A stretch of 64,000 bases of DNA. It comes from Chitinibacter sp046530675 (GTDB lineage: Bacteria > Pseudomonadota > Gammaproteobacteria > Burkholderiales > Chitinibacteraceae). The stretch is taken from positions 1,426,001-1,490,000 of the forward strand of contig NZ_CP172558.1 in assembly GCF_046530675.1 (NCBI RefSeq). The letters run 5' to 3'. The position numbers and the translations under genes were made by a program. A model generated the notes under the pieces. It worked only from the letters and a program-made list of their open reading frames with translations, was not told the origin of the DNA and searched no databases. This document shows, one piece after another, positions 9,087 through 17,571 of the stretch (its first letter is position 1; the number at the start of each line of letters is the position of its first letter).

Positions 9087-9109
9087 AGGCCGGAAGTGTT
9101 TTCCGGCCT
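9087..9109 (-). terminator. Terminator of the CBS-domain gene
   Basis: A perfect 9-bp stem (AGGCCGGAA / TTCCGGCCT) with a 5-base loop is followed, on the minus strand, by a run of T (plus-strand A at 9083-9087). It ends the CBS transcript and lies directly before the HAD start. Confidence 0.75.
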
Positions 9110-9128
9110 ATTGTAGTTCAGCGCTGTT

Positions 9129-9575
9129 TCAATGGGTAATGCGCTGATCGTAAATATAATGTTTCATCTGGTCGATGGTGAATTCCTGATCGGCAATTTT
9201 CTCGCGCACCAAGTCGCCAATCGACAAGATCCCAATCACTTTATCGCCTTCGATTACCGGCAAGTGACGAATCCGTTTTTCGGTAATCAGACCCAGACAA
9301 TCATCGACCAGCGCCGTGGGCGGGACACAGACTAGTTTGTGCGTCATGATTTCAGAAATCGGCGTACCCGCTGAAGTCTTGCCCATCAGAACTACTTTGC
9401 GGGCGTAATCGCGTTCGGAAAAAATACCAACCAGTCGGTCTCCATCCATTACCAGAATCGCGCCGATATTATTGTCTGCCATGATTTGCAATGCCTGATA
9501 GACCGTGGCATTTGGAGAAACTGAAATAGTGCTTCGTTCGGCTTTTTCGCCCAGTAGTTGGCGTGCAGTTTTCAT
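9129..9575 (-). CDS. Two-CBS-domain protein
   Basis: A 148-residue cytoplasmic protein made of two CBS domains: residues about 8-65 (TISVSPNATVYQALQIMADN ending in GIFSERDYARKV) and about 75-130 (HKLVCVPPTALVDDCLGLIT, RIRHLPVIEGDKVIGILSIG). CBS pairs bind adenosyl compounds and act as regulatory modules. Stand-alone proteins of this kind are common and mostly uncharacterised. The ATG at 9575 is chosen over longer in-frame starts because GGGAG lies 8 bases upstream of it on the minus strand and MKTARQLLGEK is a sensible beginning. It is monocistronic, with terminators on both sides. Confidence 0.85.
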   Translation of the reverse strand: MKTARQLLGEKAERSTISVSPNATVYQALQIMADNNIGAILVMDGDRLVGIFSERDYARKVVLMGKTSAGTPISEIMTHKLVCVPPTALVDDCLGLITEKRIRHLPVIEGDKVIGILSIGDLVREKIADQEFTIDQMKHYIYDQRITH

Positions 9576-9635
9576 GGGTGGACTCCCGTTGGGTAAGGGT
9601 AATACCAATGTAGTTGTCCAGATCAAATAGGCAAG

Positions 9636-9664
9636 AAAAAGGGTCGCGCTGGCGACCCCTTTTT
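9636..9664 (-). terminator. Terminator of argB
   Basis: The hairpin GGGTCGC-GCTG-GCGACCC is flanked by A-run and T-run on both strands, so it can work in both directions. It lies 23 bases beyond the argB stop. Confidence 0.85.
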
Positions 9665-9686
9665 ACTTAAGCCATGGCTTAGGCTC

Positions 9687-10565
9687 TTATTTGGCGCGAA
9701 TCATCGTGCCGACGCCTTGCTCGGTCAGCACCTCAAGTAATAAGGCATGCTTTACGCGACCATCGATAATGTGAACCGAGTTGACACCGCTTTTGGCCGC
9801 GTCGAGCGCCGAGCCAATTTTGGGTAGCATGCCGCCTGAAATCGTGCCATCAGCAAACAATTCATCAATACGGCGTGCGGTCAGTTTAGTGAGCAGCGTG
9901 CCTTCCTTGTCCAGCACGCCGGGCGTGTTGGTCATCAGAATCAGTTTTTCGGCTTTCAATACTTCGGCCAGTTTGCCTGCAACGAGGTCGGCGTTGATAT
10001 TGAGGCTTTCACCGCTGGCATCAACGCCAATCGGCGCGATCACCGGGATAAAGTCAGCTGCGTCCAGGTGCATCACAATTGCCGGGTCGATTTTTTCGAT
10101 CTCGCCCACCTGGCCGATGTCGACAGTTTCATCGCCTGCATCGTCCTTGAGCATCATTTTGCGCGCGCGAATAAAATGACTGTCCTGTCCGGTCAAACCG
10201 ACCGCCTTGCCGCCGTGCTTATTGATCAGCGAAACGATTTCTTTATTAACATGGCCACCCAAAACCATCTCGACGACATCCATCGTTTCGGCGTCGGTGA
10301 CGCGCATACCTTGGATAAATTCGCCTTTTTTGCCGATCCGGTCGAGCAGGTCATTGATTTGCGGGCCGCCGCCGTGTACCACGACCGGATTCATACCCAC
10401 CAGCTTGAGCAAGACCACGTCCGAGGCGAAGCCATCTTTCAACTCTTCGTCGATCATCGCGTTGCCGCCGTATTTGATCACGATGGTTTTGTCAAAAAAA
10501 CGCTGGATATAGGGCAGTGCTTCAGACAGGATTTCGGCTTTGGTTTGGGCGGTGATTTCGCTCAT
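9687..10565 (-). CDS. argB: Acetylglutamate kinase ArgB
   Basis: ArgB phosphorylates N-acetyl-L-glutamate, the second step of arginine biosynthesis, in the cytoplasm. The 292-residue protein has the amino acid kinase fold: FDKTIVIKYGGNAM (phosphate-binding Lys and Gly), VVVHGGGPQINDLL, the acetylglutamate region FIQGMRVTD, and LNINADLVAGKLA with LILMTNTPGVLD (nucleotide-binding half). The N-terminal helix before residue 25 is the one used for hexamer formation in arginine-inhibitable ArgB enzymes, so feedback inhibition by arginine is plausible. It is transcribed alone, from the 326-base divergent gap shared with the TolC-type gene. Confidence 0.95.
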   Translation of the reverse strand: MSEITAQTKAEILSEALPYIQRFFDKTIVIKYGGNAMIDEELKDGFASDVVLLKLVGMNPVVVHGGGPQINDLLDRIGKKGEFIQGMRVTDAETMDVVEMVLGGHVNKEIVSLINKHGGKAVGLTGQDSHFIRARKMMLKDDAGDETVDIGQVGEIEKIDPAIVMHLDAADFIPVIAPIGVDASGESLNINADLVAGKLAEVLKAEKLILMTNTPGVLDKEGTLLTKLTARRIDELFADGTISGGMLPKIGSALDAAKSGVNSVHIIDGRVKHALLLEVLTEQGVGTMIRAK

Positions 10566-10891
10566 GATCAGGCTCCGGCTGGCAAATTAAATGTCGCGCG
10601 ATTGTACCGCATCTGGGGTAAAAAAAATGCCTGAATGCCGTGCTGGAATCCTCGGTTTGAATGTGAGCGGCCTTCATTTCGGTGTTTTTAAATACTCCGG
10701 CTAGGTATATCCATGAATGAAAGTTTCAATATGCCGTTTATGGCAATACCCTGTATTTGCTTGTATTGACGTGGTTTGAATTCAGTCCGGAATGATTATG
10801 GAATAGGGTAGGGAATTTGTTTGGTGATTTGCTGTCTTGCATTTGTTGCCGCGGAATCTGGTTTAAGATACCAGACAATGGAAAATAAACG
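10566..10891. other. Divergent intergenic region, argB and TolC-type gene
   Basis: This 326-base gap must hold the promoters of both divergent genes. It contains one copy of the dispersed 48-50 bp element at 10704-10751. A minus-strand open frame at 10738-11028 crosses into the TolC-type gene and has no recognisable content, so it is not called. I see no RNA gene. Confidence 0.6.
10704..10751. repeat. 48-bp GGTAT...ATACC element, copy 2
   Basis: It begins AGGTATATCC, preceded by GGCT as in other copies, and ends TTTATGGCAATACCC. The spacing of its ends matches the other copies. Confidence 0.45.
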
Positions 10892-12235
10892 ATGAAGCGA
10901 ACCGTGAAAAAGCTCAGTCTGATGATGCTCAGTGCCTTGTATTTTTCAAGCGAAGCAAGTGCTGTGGACTTAATGCAGGCGTGGCAGGCCGCCGCGCAAT
11001 ATGACGCGCAGATTTCGGCTGCGCGCAATGCGCAAATTGCCGGGCAGGAGAAAGCGGTTCAGGGGCAGGCACTATTGCTCCCGAAATTAACTATGGGCGG
11101 CGTCACCGCCTATTCGCAATCTGCCTATTCGCCAGGACGTGGCAGTTTGCCTGAGAGTGATTCACATGGCGAAACCTATGGCTATTCAATTAGCGCGACC
11201 CAGCCGATTTATCGTGCAGAATTGGCCGCCTCGGCGGATCAGCTGAAAAAACAGACCGATTTATCTCAGGTGCAATATCGTCAGGCCGAACAGGAGCTGA
11301 TTTTGCGCGTGTCCAGAGCTTATTTTGAATTGCTCGCCGCTCAGGAAAAAGTAAAGCTGATCGAAGCGCAGAAACAGGCGGTTGCCGAACAGCTCGCGTT
11401 TGCCAGAAAATCATTCGAAGTGGGTGTGGCCACCATTACCGATACCGATGAAGCGCAGGCCAGTTATGACAGTATTTTGGCCGCCGAAATTGTGATTCAA
11501 AATGATTTGCAAGTGAAAAGCAGTGCTTTTACATTGTTGACTGGTCTATCAAATGAAACGTTGTCAGCAATTGGGGATCATAAACAGCCCGCTGCGCCCG
11601 AGCCCAATGATTTGCAAGCATGGCTCAAAAAAGCCGATGGCAGTAGCCTGAACAATACCAGCGAGCAATTGGTGCTGGATATTGCAAGCCGTGAAATTGA
11701 TAAATACCGCGCATTAAGTTCTCCGACCATAGATTTACTGGCTAATTATGGCAATGACTGGACGAGTAGTGGCCTGTCGAAATCCGGAGGTACAGATCAG
11801 GTTTCGGGCGGCGCGATTAAATTGCAATTATCAATCCCGCTGTATACCGGTGGAGATCGTTCATCGCGCTTGCGTGAGGCCGCTGCAAAAAAAGATCAGC
11901 AGCGTGATACGCTCGAAGTGACGCGGCGTGATGTTGAACAGGCGACCAAACAGGCGTTTCTTGGCGTGAATGCCGGAGCTGCGCAAATCCGTGCCTTGCA
12001 GCAGGTATTAAAATCGGGTGAAAGTTTATTGGCGTCGAGTAAATTGGGGCGTGAAGTCGGTGTGCGCACCACAATTGACGTGTTAAATGCCGAACAAAAA
12101 TATTATGCCACCCGATATGATCTGGTCGTGGCGCGTTACACTTACCTTTATGCCCGATTACAACTGGCTGCATCGGTGGGTGAATTAAGCGAGAAAAACT
12201 TAATCGAAGTGAATGATTGGTTACTTAAAAAATAA
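10892..12235 (+). CDS. TolC-family outer membrane efflux/secretion channel
   Basis: A 447-residue protein with a signal peptide (about residues 1-24, ending SSEASA) and two repeated outer membrane efflux protein domains rich in long amphipathic helices, for example QAEQELILRVSRAYFELLAA and the symmetric KFLGVNAGAAQI-like region of the second half. The C-terminal ARYTYLYARLQLAASVGELS is the typical TolC ending. It would form the trimeric outer-membrane duct for type I secretion or an RND/ABC pump. No inner-membrane or adaptor partner is next to it, as is usual for a general-purpose TolC shared by several systems. Divergent from argB. Confidence 0.88.
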   Translation: MKRTVKKLSLMMLSALYFSSEASAVDLMQAWQAAAQYDAQISAARNAQIAGQEKAVQGQALLLPKLTMGGVTAYSQSAYSPGRGSLPESDSHGETYGYSISATQPIYRAELAASADQLKKQTDLSQVQYRQAEQELILRVSRAYFELLAAQEKVKLIEAQKQAVAEQLAFARKSFEVGVATITDTDEAQASYDSILAAEIVIQNDLQVKSSAFTLLTGLSNETLSAIGDHKQPAAPEPNDLQAWLKKADGSSLNNTSEQLVLDIASREIDKYRALSSPTIDLLANYGNDWTSSGLSKSGGTDQVSGGAIKLQLSIPLYTGGDRSSRLREAAAKKDQQRDTLEVTRRDVEQATKQAFLGVNAGAAQIRALQQVLKSGESLLASSKLGREVGVRTTIDVLNAEQKYYATRYDLVVARYTYLYARLQLAASVGELSEKNLIEVNDWLLKK

Positions 12236-12327
12236 AATTTAATAAATATTAAACCTTGAATTATTTAAAACACCACCCCATAATCACTGAGGTAAAAACA
12301 ATTAGTCTGCCTTCGAGGAGTGAAGCA

Positions 12328-12642
12328 ATGGATTTGTCTAATCTTGATTATCAGCAATTGGTTGAACTGCGTGCTCAAGTTGATGTTGAACTGGTTCGTC
12401 GCAAAGAACAGGAAAAAGCCCGCATTTTGAGCCAGTTGCAAAGCGCAGCAGCGGCCAGTGGCTTTACTGTTGCTGAATTGCTGGGTGAAGTTTCCAGCAA
12501 AAAAGGCAGCAAAAAAACCGTAAAAGCACAATACGCCAATCCAGCGGATCCAAGCCAAACCTGGACCGGCCGTGGTCGCAAACCGCAATGGGTGCACGAT
12601 GTATTGGCCAGTGGCAAATCACTGGATAATATCCGCATTTGA
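12328..12642 (+). CDS. H-NS-family nucleoid protein
   Basis: A 104-residue DNA-binding protein. The N-terminal half (DLSNLDYQQLVELRAQVDVE onward) is a coiled-coil oligomerisation helix; the C-terminal half has the H-NS DNA-binding signature in YANPADPSQTWTGRGRKPQW, followed by the WVHDVLASGKSLDNIRI tail common in betaproteobacterial H-NS proteins. Such proteins bind AT-rich DNA and silence or organise it. The ATG at 12328 is preferred to the open frame beginning at 12256 because GAGGAG lies 7 bases upstream. A strong terminator follows. The AT-rich intervals around the chitinase gene are plausible targets; that is inference. Confidence 0.9.
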   Translation: MDLSNLDYQQLVELRAQVDVELVRRKEQEKARILSQLQSAAAASGFTVAELLGEVSSKKGSKKTVKAQYANPADPSQTWTGRGRKPQWVHDVLASGKSLDNIRI

Positions 12643-12671
12643 TTTGCGCCGGATTGATCAGCAATGTCGTA

Positions 12672-12704
12672 AACAGGGCAGCTTTGGCTGCCCTGTTTTG
12701 TTTT
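12672..12704 (+). terminator. Terminator of the H-NS-type gene
   Basis: An 11-bp perfect stem (AACAGGGCAGC / GCTGCCCTGTT) with loop TTTG is followed by TTGTTTT. Confidence 0.9.
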
Positions 12705-12747
12705 AACGGGTAAGATATCCCGTTGCCGCTTTTATTGAAAAATAGCC

Positions 12748-14889
12748 ATGTCACACCCGCTTACTGCCAAACTCAATCCAGAACAAGCCGCCGCAGTGCA
12801 ATTACCTGCCGAACACGCCTTGATTTTAGCCGGAGCTGGCAGTGGTAAAACCCGGGTGTTAACCACAAGAATTGCCTGGTTATTGTCGACCGGACAAATT
12901 AGCCCTTCCGGATTAATGGCAGTAACGTTTACTAACAAATCCGCCAAAGAAATGCTATCCCGTATTACCAGTATGCTGCCATTAAATCCGCGCGGATTAT
13001 GGGTTGGTACTTTTCACGGTTTATGTAACCGGATGTTGCGCTTGCATCATCGCGATGCGGGATTGCCCGAGGCTTTTGCCATTCTGGATACGCAGGAACA
13101 ATTGGCCGCAATTAAGCGGGTATTAAAATTACTTAATCTCGACGACGATAAATACCCGCCACGCACGGTACAGCAATATATCAATGGCCATAAAGAAAAT
13201 GGCCGCCGCGCAAGCGACGTCGATGCATGGGACGATTATTCGCGCCATTTGCGCATTGCCTACGAAGAATATGAAAAACAATGCAATCGCGAAGGCGTCG
13301 CCGATTTCTCCGAATTATTGCTGCGTTGTTACGAATTGCTCAGCCATAACGCGTCAATCCGATCACATTATCAGCAGCGTTTCGCGCATATTCTGGTCGA
13401 TGAGTTTCAGGATACCAATCGCTTGCAATACGCCTGGCTGAAATTACTCGCTGGCGATTCGGGGGCGATTTTCGCCGTCGGCGACGACGACCAGTCGATT
13501 TATGCCTTCCGTGGCGCCAATGTCGGCAATATGCAGGATTTCCAGCGCGATTACGCCGTCAAGCACGTTATTCGCCTGGAGCAAAACTACCGCAGCCACG
13601 GCAATATTCTCGACGCCGCCAATGCGGTGATTGCCAATAATACGCAGCGCTTAGGCAAGCAGTTGTGGACTGACGCGAGCAGTGGCGAGCCGATTCGCGT
13701 CTTTGAAGGTGCGTCCGATTTTGAAGAAGCCAACTTTATCGTTGAAGAAGCGCAAACGTTGATTCGCGAAGGCATGCCACCGTCCGATGTTGCAATTCTG
13801 TATCGCAGCAATGCGCAGTCGCGCATTATCGAGCACGCGCTGTTTAGCGCTGCTGTGCCATATCGCGTTTATGGCGGTCTGCGCTTTTTCGAGCGGCAGG
13901 AAATCAAGCACGCGCTGGCGTATTTGCGCTTGATCGCCAATCCGTCGGACGATAATGCGCTGTTGCGCGTGATTAATTTTCCGACTCGCGGCATTGGTGC
14001 GCGCTCAATCGAAAGTATTCAGGAAAAAGCGCGGCTTGAAGGCTCAACGCTGTGGCAAGCTGCTTGCGGTGTGGGCGGGCGTAGTGCTGCGTCGATTGGC
14101 AAATTTGTGCATCTGGTTGAAGCGATGCGCAATCAGGCCGATGGCCTGCCGATGACGGAAATCGTCGATATGATGCTCGACCTCTCCGGTCTGCTTGAGC
14201 ATTATCGCAATGAAAAAGACGGCGAAGAGCGCGTTGCCAATCTGGAAGAGTTAATCAACGCGGCAGCTACTTTCAGTGTCGAAGAAGACCAGAATCCGCT
14301 GATTGCCTTTCTGTCACACGCCAGCCTCGAAGCGGGTGATCATCAGGCGGGCGCGCACGAAGAAGCCTTGCAATTGATGACGGTGCACGCGGCCAAGGGC
14401 TTGGAATTTAAAGCGGTGTTTCTGACCGGGCTCGAAGAAGGCCTGTTCCCGCACGACAATAGTGCGAACGACCCGCAAGGCATCGAGGAAGAGCGTCGCT
14501 TGATGTACGTTGCAATCACGCGCGCGCGCGAACGGCTGTATCTGACGCTGGCGCAAAGCCGCATGCTGCACGGCCAGACGCGTTATGGCGTCGCCAGCCG
14601 TTTTCTGGAAGAAATCCCGCAAACTTTGCTCAAATATCTCAATCGCGGCTACGCACCGAGCGGCTATAGTGCAGGTACGGCTTACACCGCACCCGCGCCG
14701 AAAATCAATAAATCGACGCCGGAACACGGTTTGAGCATCGGCACCAAGGTCGAACATCACAAATTCGGCCGTGGTGTTGTTACCGATCACGAAGGCGGTG
14801 CGACGGGTAATGTGCAGGTCAATTTCGCCCAGCATGGCAGTAAATGGCTGGCGGTGGCCTACGCCAAGCTGGTCAAAGTAGATGAATGA
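12748..14889 (+). CDS. uvrD: UvrD-type DNA helicase (SF1A)
   Basis: A 713-residue superfamily 1A helicase that unwinds DNA 3' to 5' in nucleotide excision and mismatch repair. Visible motifs are Q-motif LNPEQAAAV, Walker A AGAGSGKT (residues 28-35), Ia VTFTNKSAKEM, II ILVDEFQDTN, III GDDDQSIYAFRGA, IV LEQNYRSHGNIL, V MTVHAAKGLEF and VI YVAITRARERL. The C-terminal tail with GTKVEHHKFGRGVV and the small strand-rich domain is the RNA polymerase-binding, Tudor-like tail of UvrD/PcrA, which Rep lacks. It is therefore called UvrD rather than Rep. It lies alone between two terminator- or repeat-marked gaps. Confidence 0.93.
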   Translation: MSHPLTAKLNPEQAAAVQLPAEHALILAGAGSGKTRVLTTRIAWLLSTGQISPSGLMAVTFTNKSAKEMLSRITSMLPLNPRGLWVGTFHGLCNRMLRLHHRDAGLPEAFAILDTQEQLAAIKRVLKLLNLDDDKYPPRTVQQYINGHKENGRRASDVDAWDDYSRHLRIAYEEYEKQCNREGVADFSELLLRCYELLSHNASIRSHYQQRFAHILVDEFQDTNRLQYAWLKLLAGDSGAIFAVGDDDQSIYAFRGANVGNMQDFQRDYAVKHVIRLEQNYRSHGNILDAANAVIANNTQRLGKQLWTDASSGEPIRVFEGASDFEEANFIVEEAQTLIREGMPPSDVAILYRSNAQSRIIEHALFSAAVPYRVYGGLRFFERQEIKHALAYLRLIANPSDDNALLRVINFPTRGIGARSIESIQEKARLEGSTLWQAACGVGGRSAASIGKFVHLVEAMRNQADGLPMTEIVDMMLDLSGLLEHYRNEKDGEERVANLEELINAAATFSVEEDQNPLIAFLSHASLEAGDHQAGAHEEALQLMTVHAAKGLEFKAVFLTGLEEGLFPHDNSANDPQGIEEERRLMYVAITRARERLYLTLAQSRMLHGQTRYGVASRFLEEIPQTLLKYLNRGYAPSGYSAGTAYTAPAPKINKSTPEHGLSIGTKVEHHKFGRGVVTDHEGGATGNVQVNFAQHGSKWLAVAYAKLVKVDE

Positions 14890-14890
14890 C

Positions 14891-14940
14891 GGGGTATATT
14901 GTGATGGGTTTTGATATTGCTTGTCTGCGTGCAATTACCC
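14891..14940. repeat. 50-bp GGGTAT...TTACCC element, copy 3
   Basis: It begins GGGGTATATTG and ends GTGCAATTACCC, directly after the UvrD stop. Its length and ends match the other copies. Confidence 0.45.
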
Positions 14941-14954
14941 TGCTGGAGTATTAA

Positions 14955-16640
14955 ATGGCGATCCGCAGTTATTCCTTTGCTGACCGAATCCCGCTGACGA
15001 GCAATGAGCCCGCTGCGGCTTCACCGACTGATTTGTCCAAGTTCAAACTGCTGGTCGTCGACCATATTCCTGAAATGCGCTCGACGATGAATATGAGCCT
15101 GAGGCAATTTGGTGCGCATTCGGTCGAATATGCCAGCCGTTCGAGCGAAGCGATTGCGATGCTGCGCCGCACTGCCTACGACATCATTCTGTGCGCCTAC
15201 GATCTGGGAACCGGTTTTGACGGATTGTATCTGTTTGAAGAAGCGCGTCGCCATGCGCTGCTTAAAGCGAGCTGTGTTTTCATCATGCTGACTGGCGAGC
15301 GCAAAATCGCCAAAGTCATCGGTGCTGCCGAGCTGGCACCCGACGCGATTGTGCTCAAGCCGTTTACCGGCGAAGTGCTGTATGCGCGCATTGCCCGCGC
15401 CTTGAGCAAAAAGCAGCGTTTCAAACCGATTGACGATGCGAGCATTGCGCACGATTTTTTGCGTGCCATTTCACTGTGCGACCTCGAAATTTCGCAAAAT
15501 GCCGACGATGCACTCGATTTTGTCCGGATGAAAGTGCATCTGATGCTGCGCATCGCCGACTGGACCGGCGTACGCGATTTATGCCGCACCTTGCTCACTA
15601 GCATCGACGTGCCATGGGCGAAAATGGCGCTGGGCAAAGCGCTGTTTCAGTTGCGCGAATATGAAGAAGCACAACTGATTTTCCAGCAAGTCATCGCCGA
15701 GCACGATCTGGTACTTGAGGCTTATGATTGTCTGGCACGCACGCAGCAGGCACAGCATAAAATTGAAGAAGCCAAGACAACGCTCAGTCTGGCTGCGACC
15801 AAATCGCCGTATGTCGTCGCGCGCAAGCGCGAGCTGGGTGAAGTGGCCATGATGGCCGGCGATCTGGCTTTGGCCGAGCAATCACTGACTGACGCAGTGC
15901 AACTGGCGCGCTATTCGTTCTGGCCACAGGTCAGCGATTACAGTCAGCTGGCTGAGGTCCAGCTGGCACAGGGCGATGTCACTGGTGCACGTAAAACTGC
16001 GGGCAATTTGCGCCATGATTTTCGCGCCGATCACGACAAACTGATGGCCGATGTGCTGGAAGTCGATATTGCGTTGAAAATGGGCGATAAAGCCAAAGCC
16101 AGCGCCTTGCTGAATCAGAGCCTGGAGGCGGTCAAGGCGCTGGATGGCCCACCGTCGGCCGTCGTCGGTTTGGCGCTGGCCAAATCTTGCCTCGCGCAAA
16201 ATCGTCACGAGACAGCCAAAGAGCTGACCCGGCAAGTGCTGAAAAACCGTCATGATGATCCGCAGCTTTCAGCGCGCGTGTCGCGAATGTACAAGGAGCA
16301 GGGGCGGGAGGACGAAGCCTTGCAACTGATCGCCGCCACGGCCGCCGATATTGTTGAAATCAATAATGAAGCGGTACAACTGGCCAAAAACGGCGATTTG
16401 CAAGCCGCTGCCGAACGTTTTCTGCTCGCCATTGCCGATATGCCGTCCAATCTGCAAGTGCTGCTTAACGCGACCAACGCCTTGCTTGCCTATGTCAACC
16501 AGAACGGCTGGCACGCCAGCTATATGCTGCGCGCGCATGATTTGCTCGAACGCGTTCGCAGTATTGACCCCGCCAACGGCAAAGCGCTGCAAATGGCCGA
16601 GATTTACCGCAAAACGCAGCGGCGTTTCGGGATGAAGTAA
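14955..16640 (+). CDS. Receiver domain fused to TPR repeats
   Basis: A 561-residue cytoplasmic protein. Residues about 30-150 form a CheY-like receiver: LLVVDHIPEM with Asp36, the likely phospho-acceptor Asp83 in CAYDLGTG, Thr in MLTGE and Lys135 in VLKPF. The acid pocket is reduced, because only one Asp follows LLVV where two are usual. Residues about 170-560 are helical tetratricopeptide-like repeats (AKMALGKALFQLREYEEAQL and several more). There is no DNA-binding or enzymatic output domain, so it probably acts through protein-protein contacts. No cognate kinase is adjacent; it may be served by a kinase elsewhere. Receiver-TPR proteins of this form occur in many Gram-negatives but are poorly characterised. 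Confidence 0.8.
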   Translation: MAIRSYSFADRIPLTSNEPAAASPTDLSKFKLLVVDHIPEMRSTMNMSLRQFGAHSVEYASRSSEAIAMLRRTAYDIILCAYDLGTGFDGLYLFEEARRHALLKASCVFIMLTGERKIAKVIGAAELAPDAIVLKPFTGEVLYARIARALSKKQRFKPIDDASIAHDFLRAISLCDLEISQNADDALDFVRMKVHLMLRIADWTGVRDLCRTLLTSIDVPWAKMALGKALFQLREYEEAQLIFQQVIAEHDLVLEAYDCLARTQQAQHKIEEAKTTLSLAATKSPYVVARKRELGEVAMMAGDLALAEQSLTDAVQLARYSFWPQVSDYSQLAEVQLAQGDVTGARKTAGNLRHDFRADHDKLMADVLEVDIALKMGDKAKASALLNQSLEAVKALDGPPSAVVGLALAKSCLAQNRHETAKELTRQVLKNRHDDPQLSARVSRMYKEQGREDEALQLIAATAADIVEINNEAVQLAKNGDLQAAAERFLLAIADMPSNLQVLLNATNALLAYVNQNGWHASYMLRAHDLLERVRSIDPANGKALQMAEIYRKTQRRFGMK

Positions 16641-16661
16641 AAGTCCGGCGGCGATGAAGTC

Positions 16662-17450
16662 TTATTGTTCCGGCGCTTCGATATGGTATTTACGACGTAT
16701 TTTTGACAAAGTGCCATTGGCTTCGAGTTGTTGCAGCGCGAGGCGTAACGCCGCCCGTAGTTGCGGGTCGACCGATTTGGCGACCATGAAATATAACTCG
16801 GTGCGGGCAAATACCGTCGGAGCAATACGCAGCTGCTGATTCATTCCGGCGCGCTCGATAATACTGGCCAACAGCGCCTTGTCGTAATACAGAATGCGTC
16901 CGCGTTTGGCCTGCAGCATCCGCAGCATTAAAGGAAATTCATTGGTGCTCTCGTCAATATGGATGTCTTTGCTTTGCAAATAGTTGGCAAATGACGAATT
17001 GCGGCGTACCAGCACTGCGCGCTGTCTGGAAGCTTCGCGCAGCTCATCGATTGAATTGATCCGGATCGGATCATCACGCCGCACGGCGATCTGATGCAGG
17101 CTTCCCCATAAAGGCGCGAGCAGTTCGGCATATTCCTTGCGCTTGCCGCTATTTCCAAATCCGCATAACAGGTCGAGTTTGCCCCGCTCCAGATAGGCAT
17201 CATGCAGCGACACCGACAGCGCTTTTTTCTGGTCGACAATCAGCAGCTCAGGCAATTGCTTTTCCAGTGCAACAAACAGATCTGGGCAGGCACCACGTGG
17301 CTTGCCATCCGCGTCGATCTCATAATACGGCGGCGTATCTCGCGCAGCGGTGCGCAACTGCCACGGCGCAGCATAAAGCGCTTGAGTCATCAACAGCAGG
17401 CAGATCGCAAAAAGCCGTATCGGCATAAACAGACTCGGGAAGAGTTTCAT
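16662..17450 (-). CDS. Periplasmic solute-binding-like protein (SBP family 3)
   Basis: About 262 residues with a signal peptide (MKLFPSLFMPIRLFAICL..., cleavage near ALYAA-PW) and an SBP_bac_3-type domain: RTAARDTPPYYEIDADGKPR, GACPDLFVALE, a GKLDLLCGFGNSGKRKEYAE middle and a C-terminal AALRLALQQLEANGTLSKIR, which is the usual ending of these amino-acid-binding folds. No ABC permease or ATPase of that class is adjacent, so it may be a stand-alone sensor or scavenger. The start at 17450 gives a better signal peptide than the in-frame codon at 17474. It is the last gene of a leftward group after the ABC permease. Confidence 0.75.
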   Translation of the reverse strand: MKLFPSLFMPIRLFAICLLLMTQALYAAPWQLRTAARDTPPYYEIDADGKPRGACPDLFVALEKQLPELLIVDQKKALSVSLHDAYLERGKLDLLCGFGNSGKRKEYAELLAPLWGSLHQIAVRRDDPIRINSIDELREASRQRAVLVRRNSSFANYLQSKDIHIDESTNEFPLMLRMLQAKRGRILYYDKALLASIIERAGMNQQLRIAPTVFARTELYFMVAKSVDPQLRAALRLALQQLEANGTLSKIRRKYHIEAPEQ

Positions 17451-17571
17451 TGAGAGCTTAACTGAGCCAGGCATGGCAGATGGGGCGAGGCGGGTAAGCC
17501 GACTGAGTAAACAGTAAACAAAACTGCTGTTTGTCGAAACTGCTTGCTTGTCGCGTAGCGCAGTTTAGCCG

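Noticed and set aside
10738..11028. Minus-strand open frame of 96 codons
   Set aside because: It overlaps the signal peptide region of the TolC-type gene and a dispersed element, and its translation resembles no protein.
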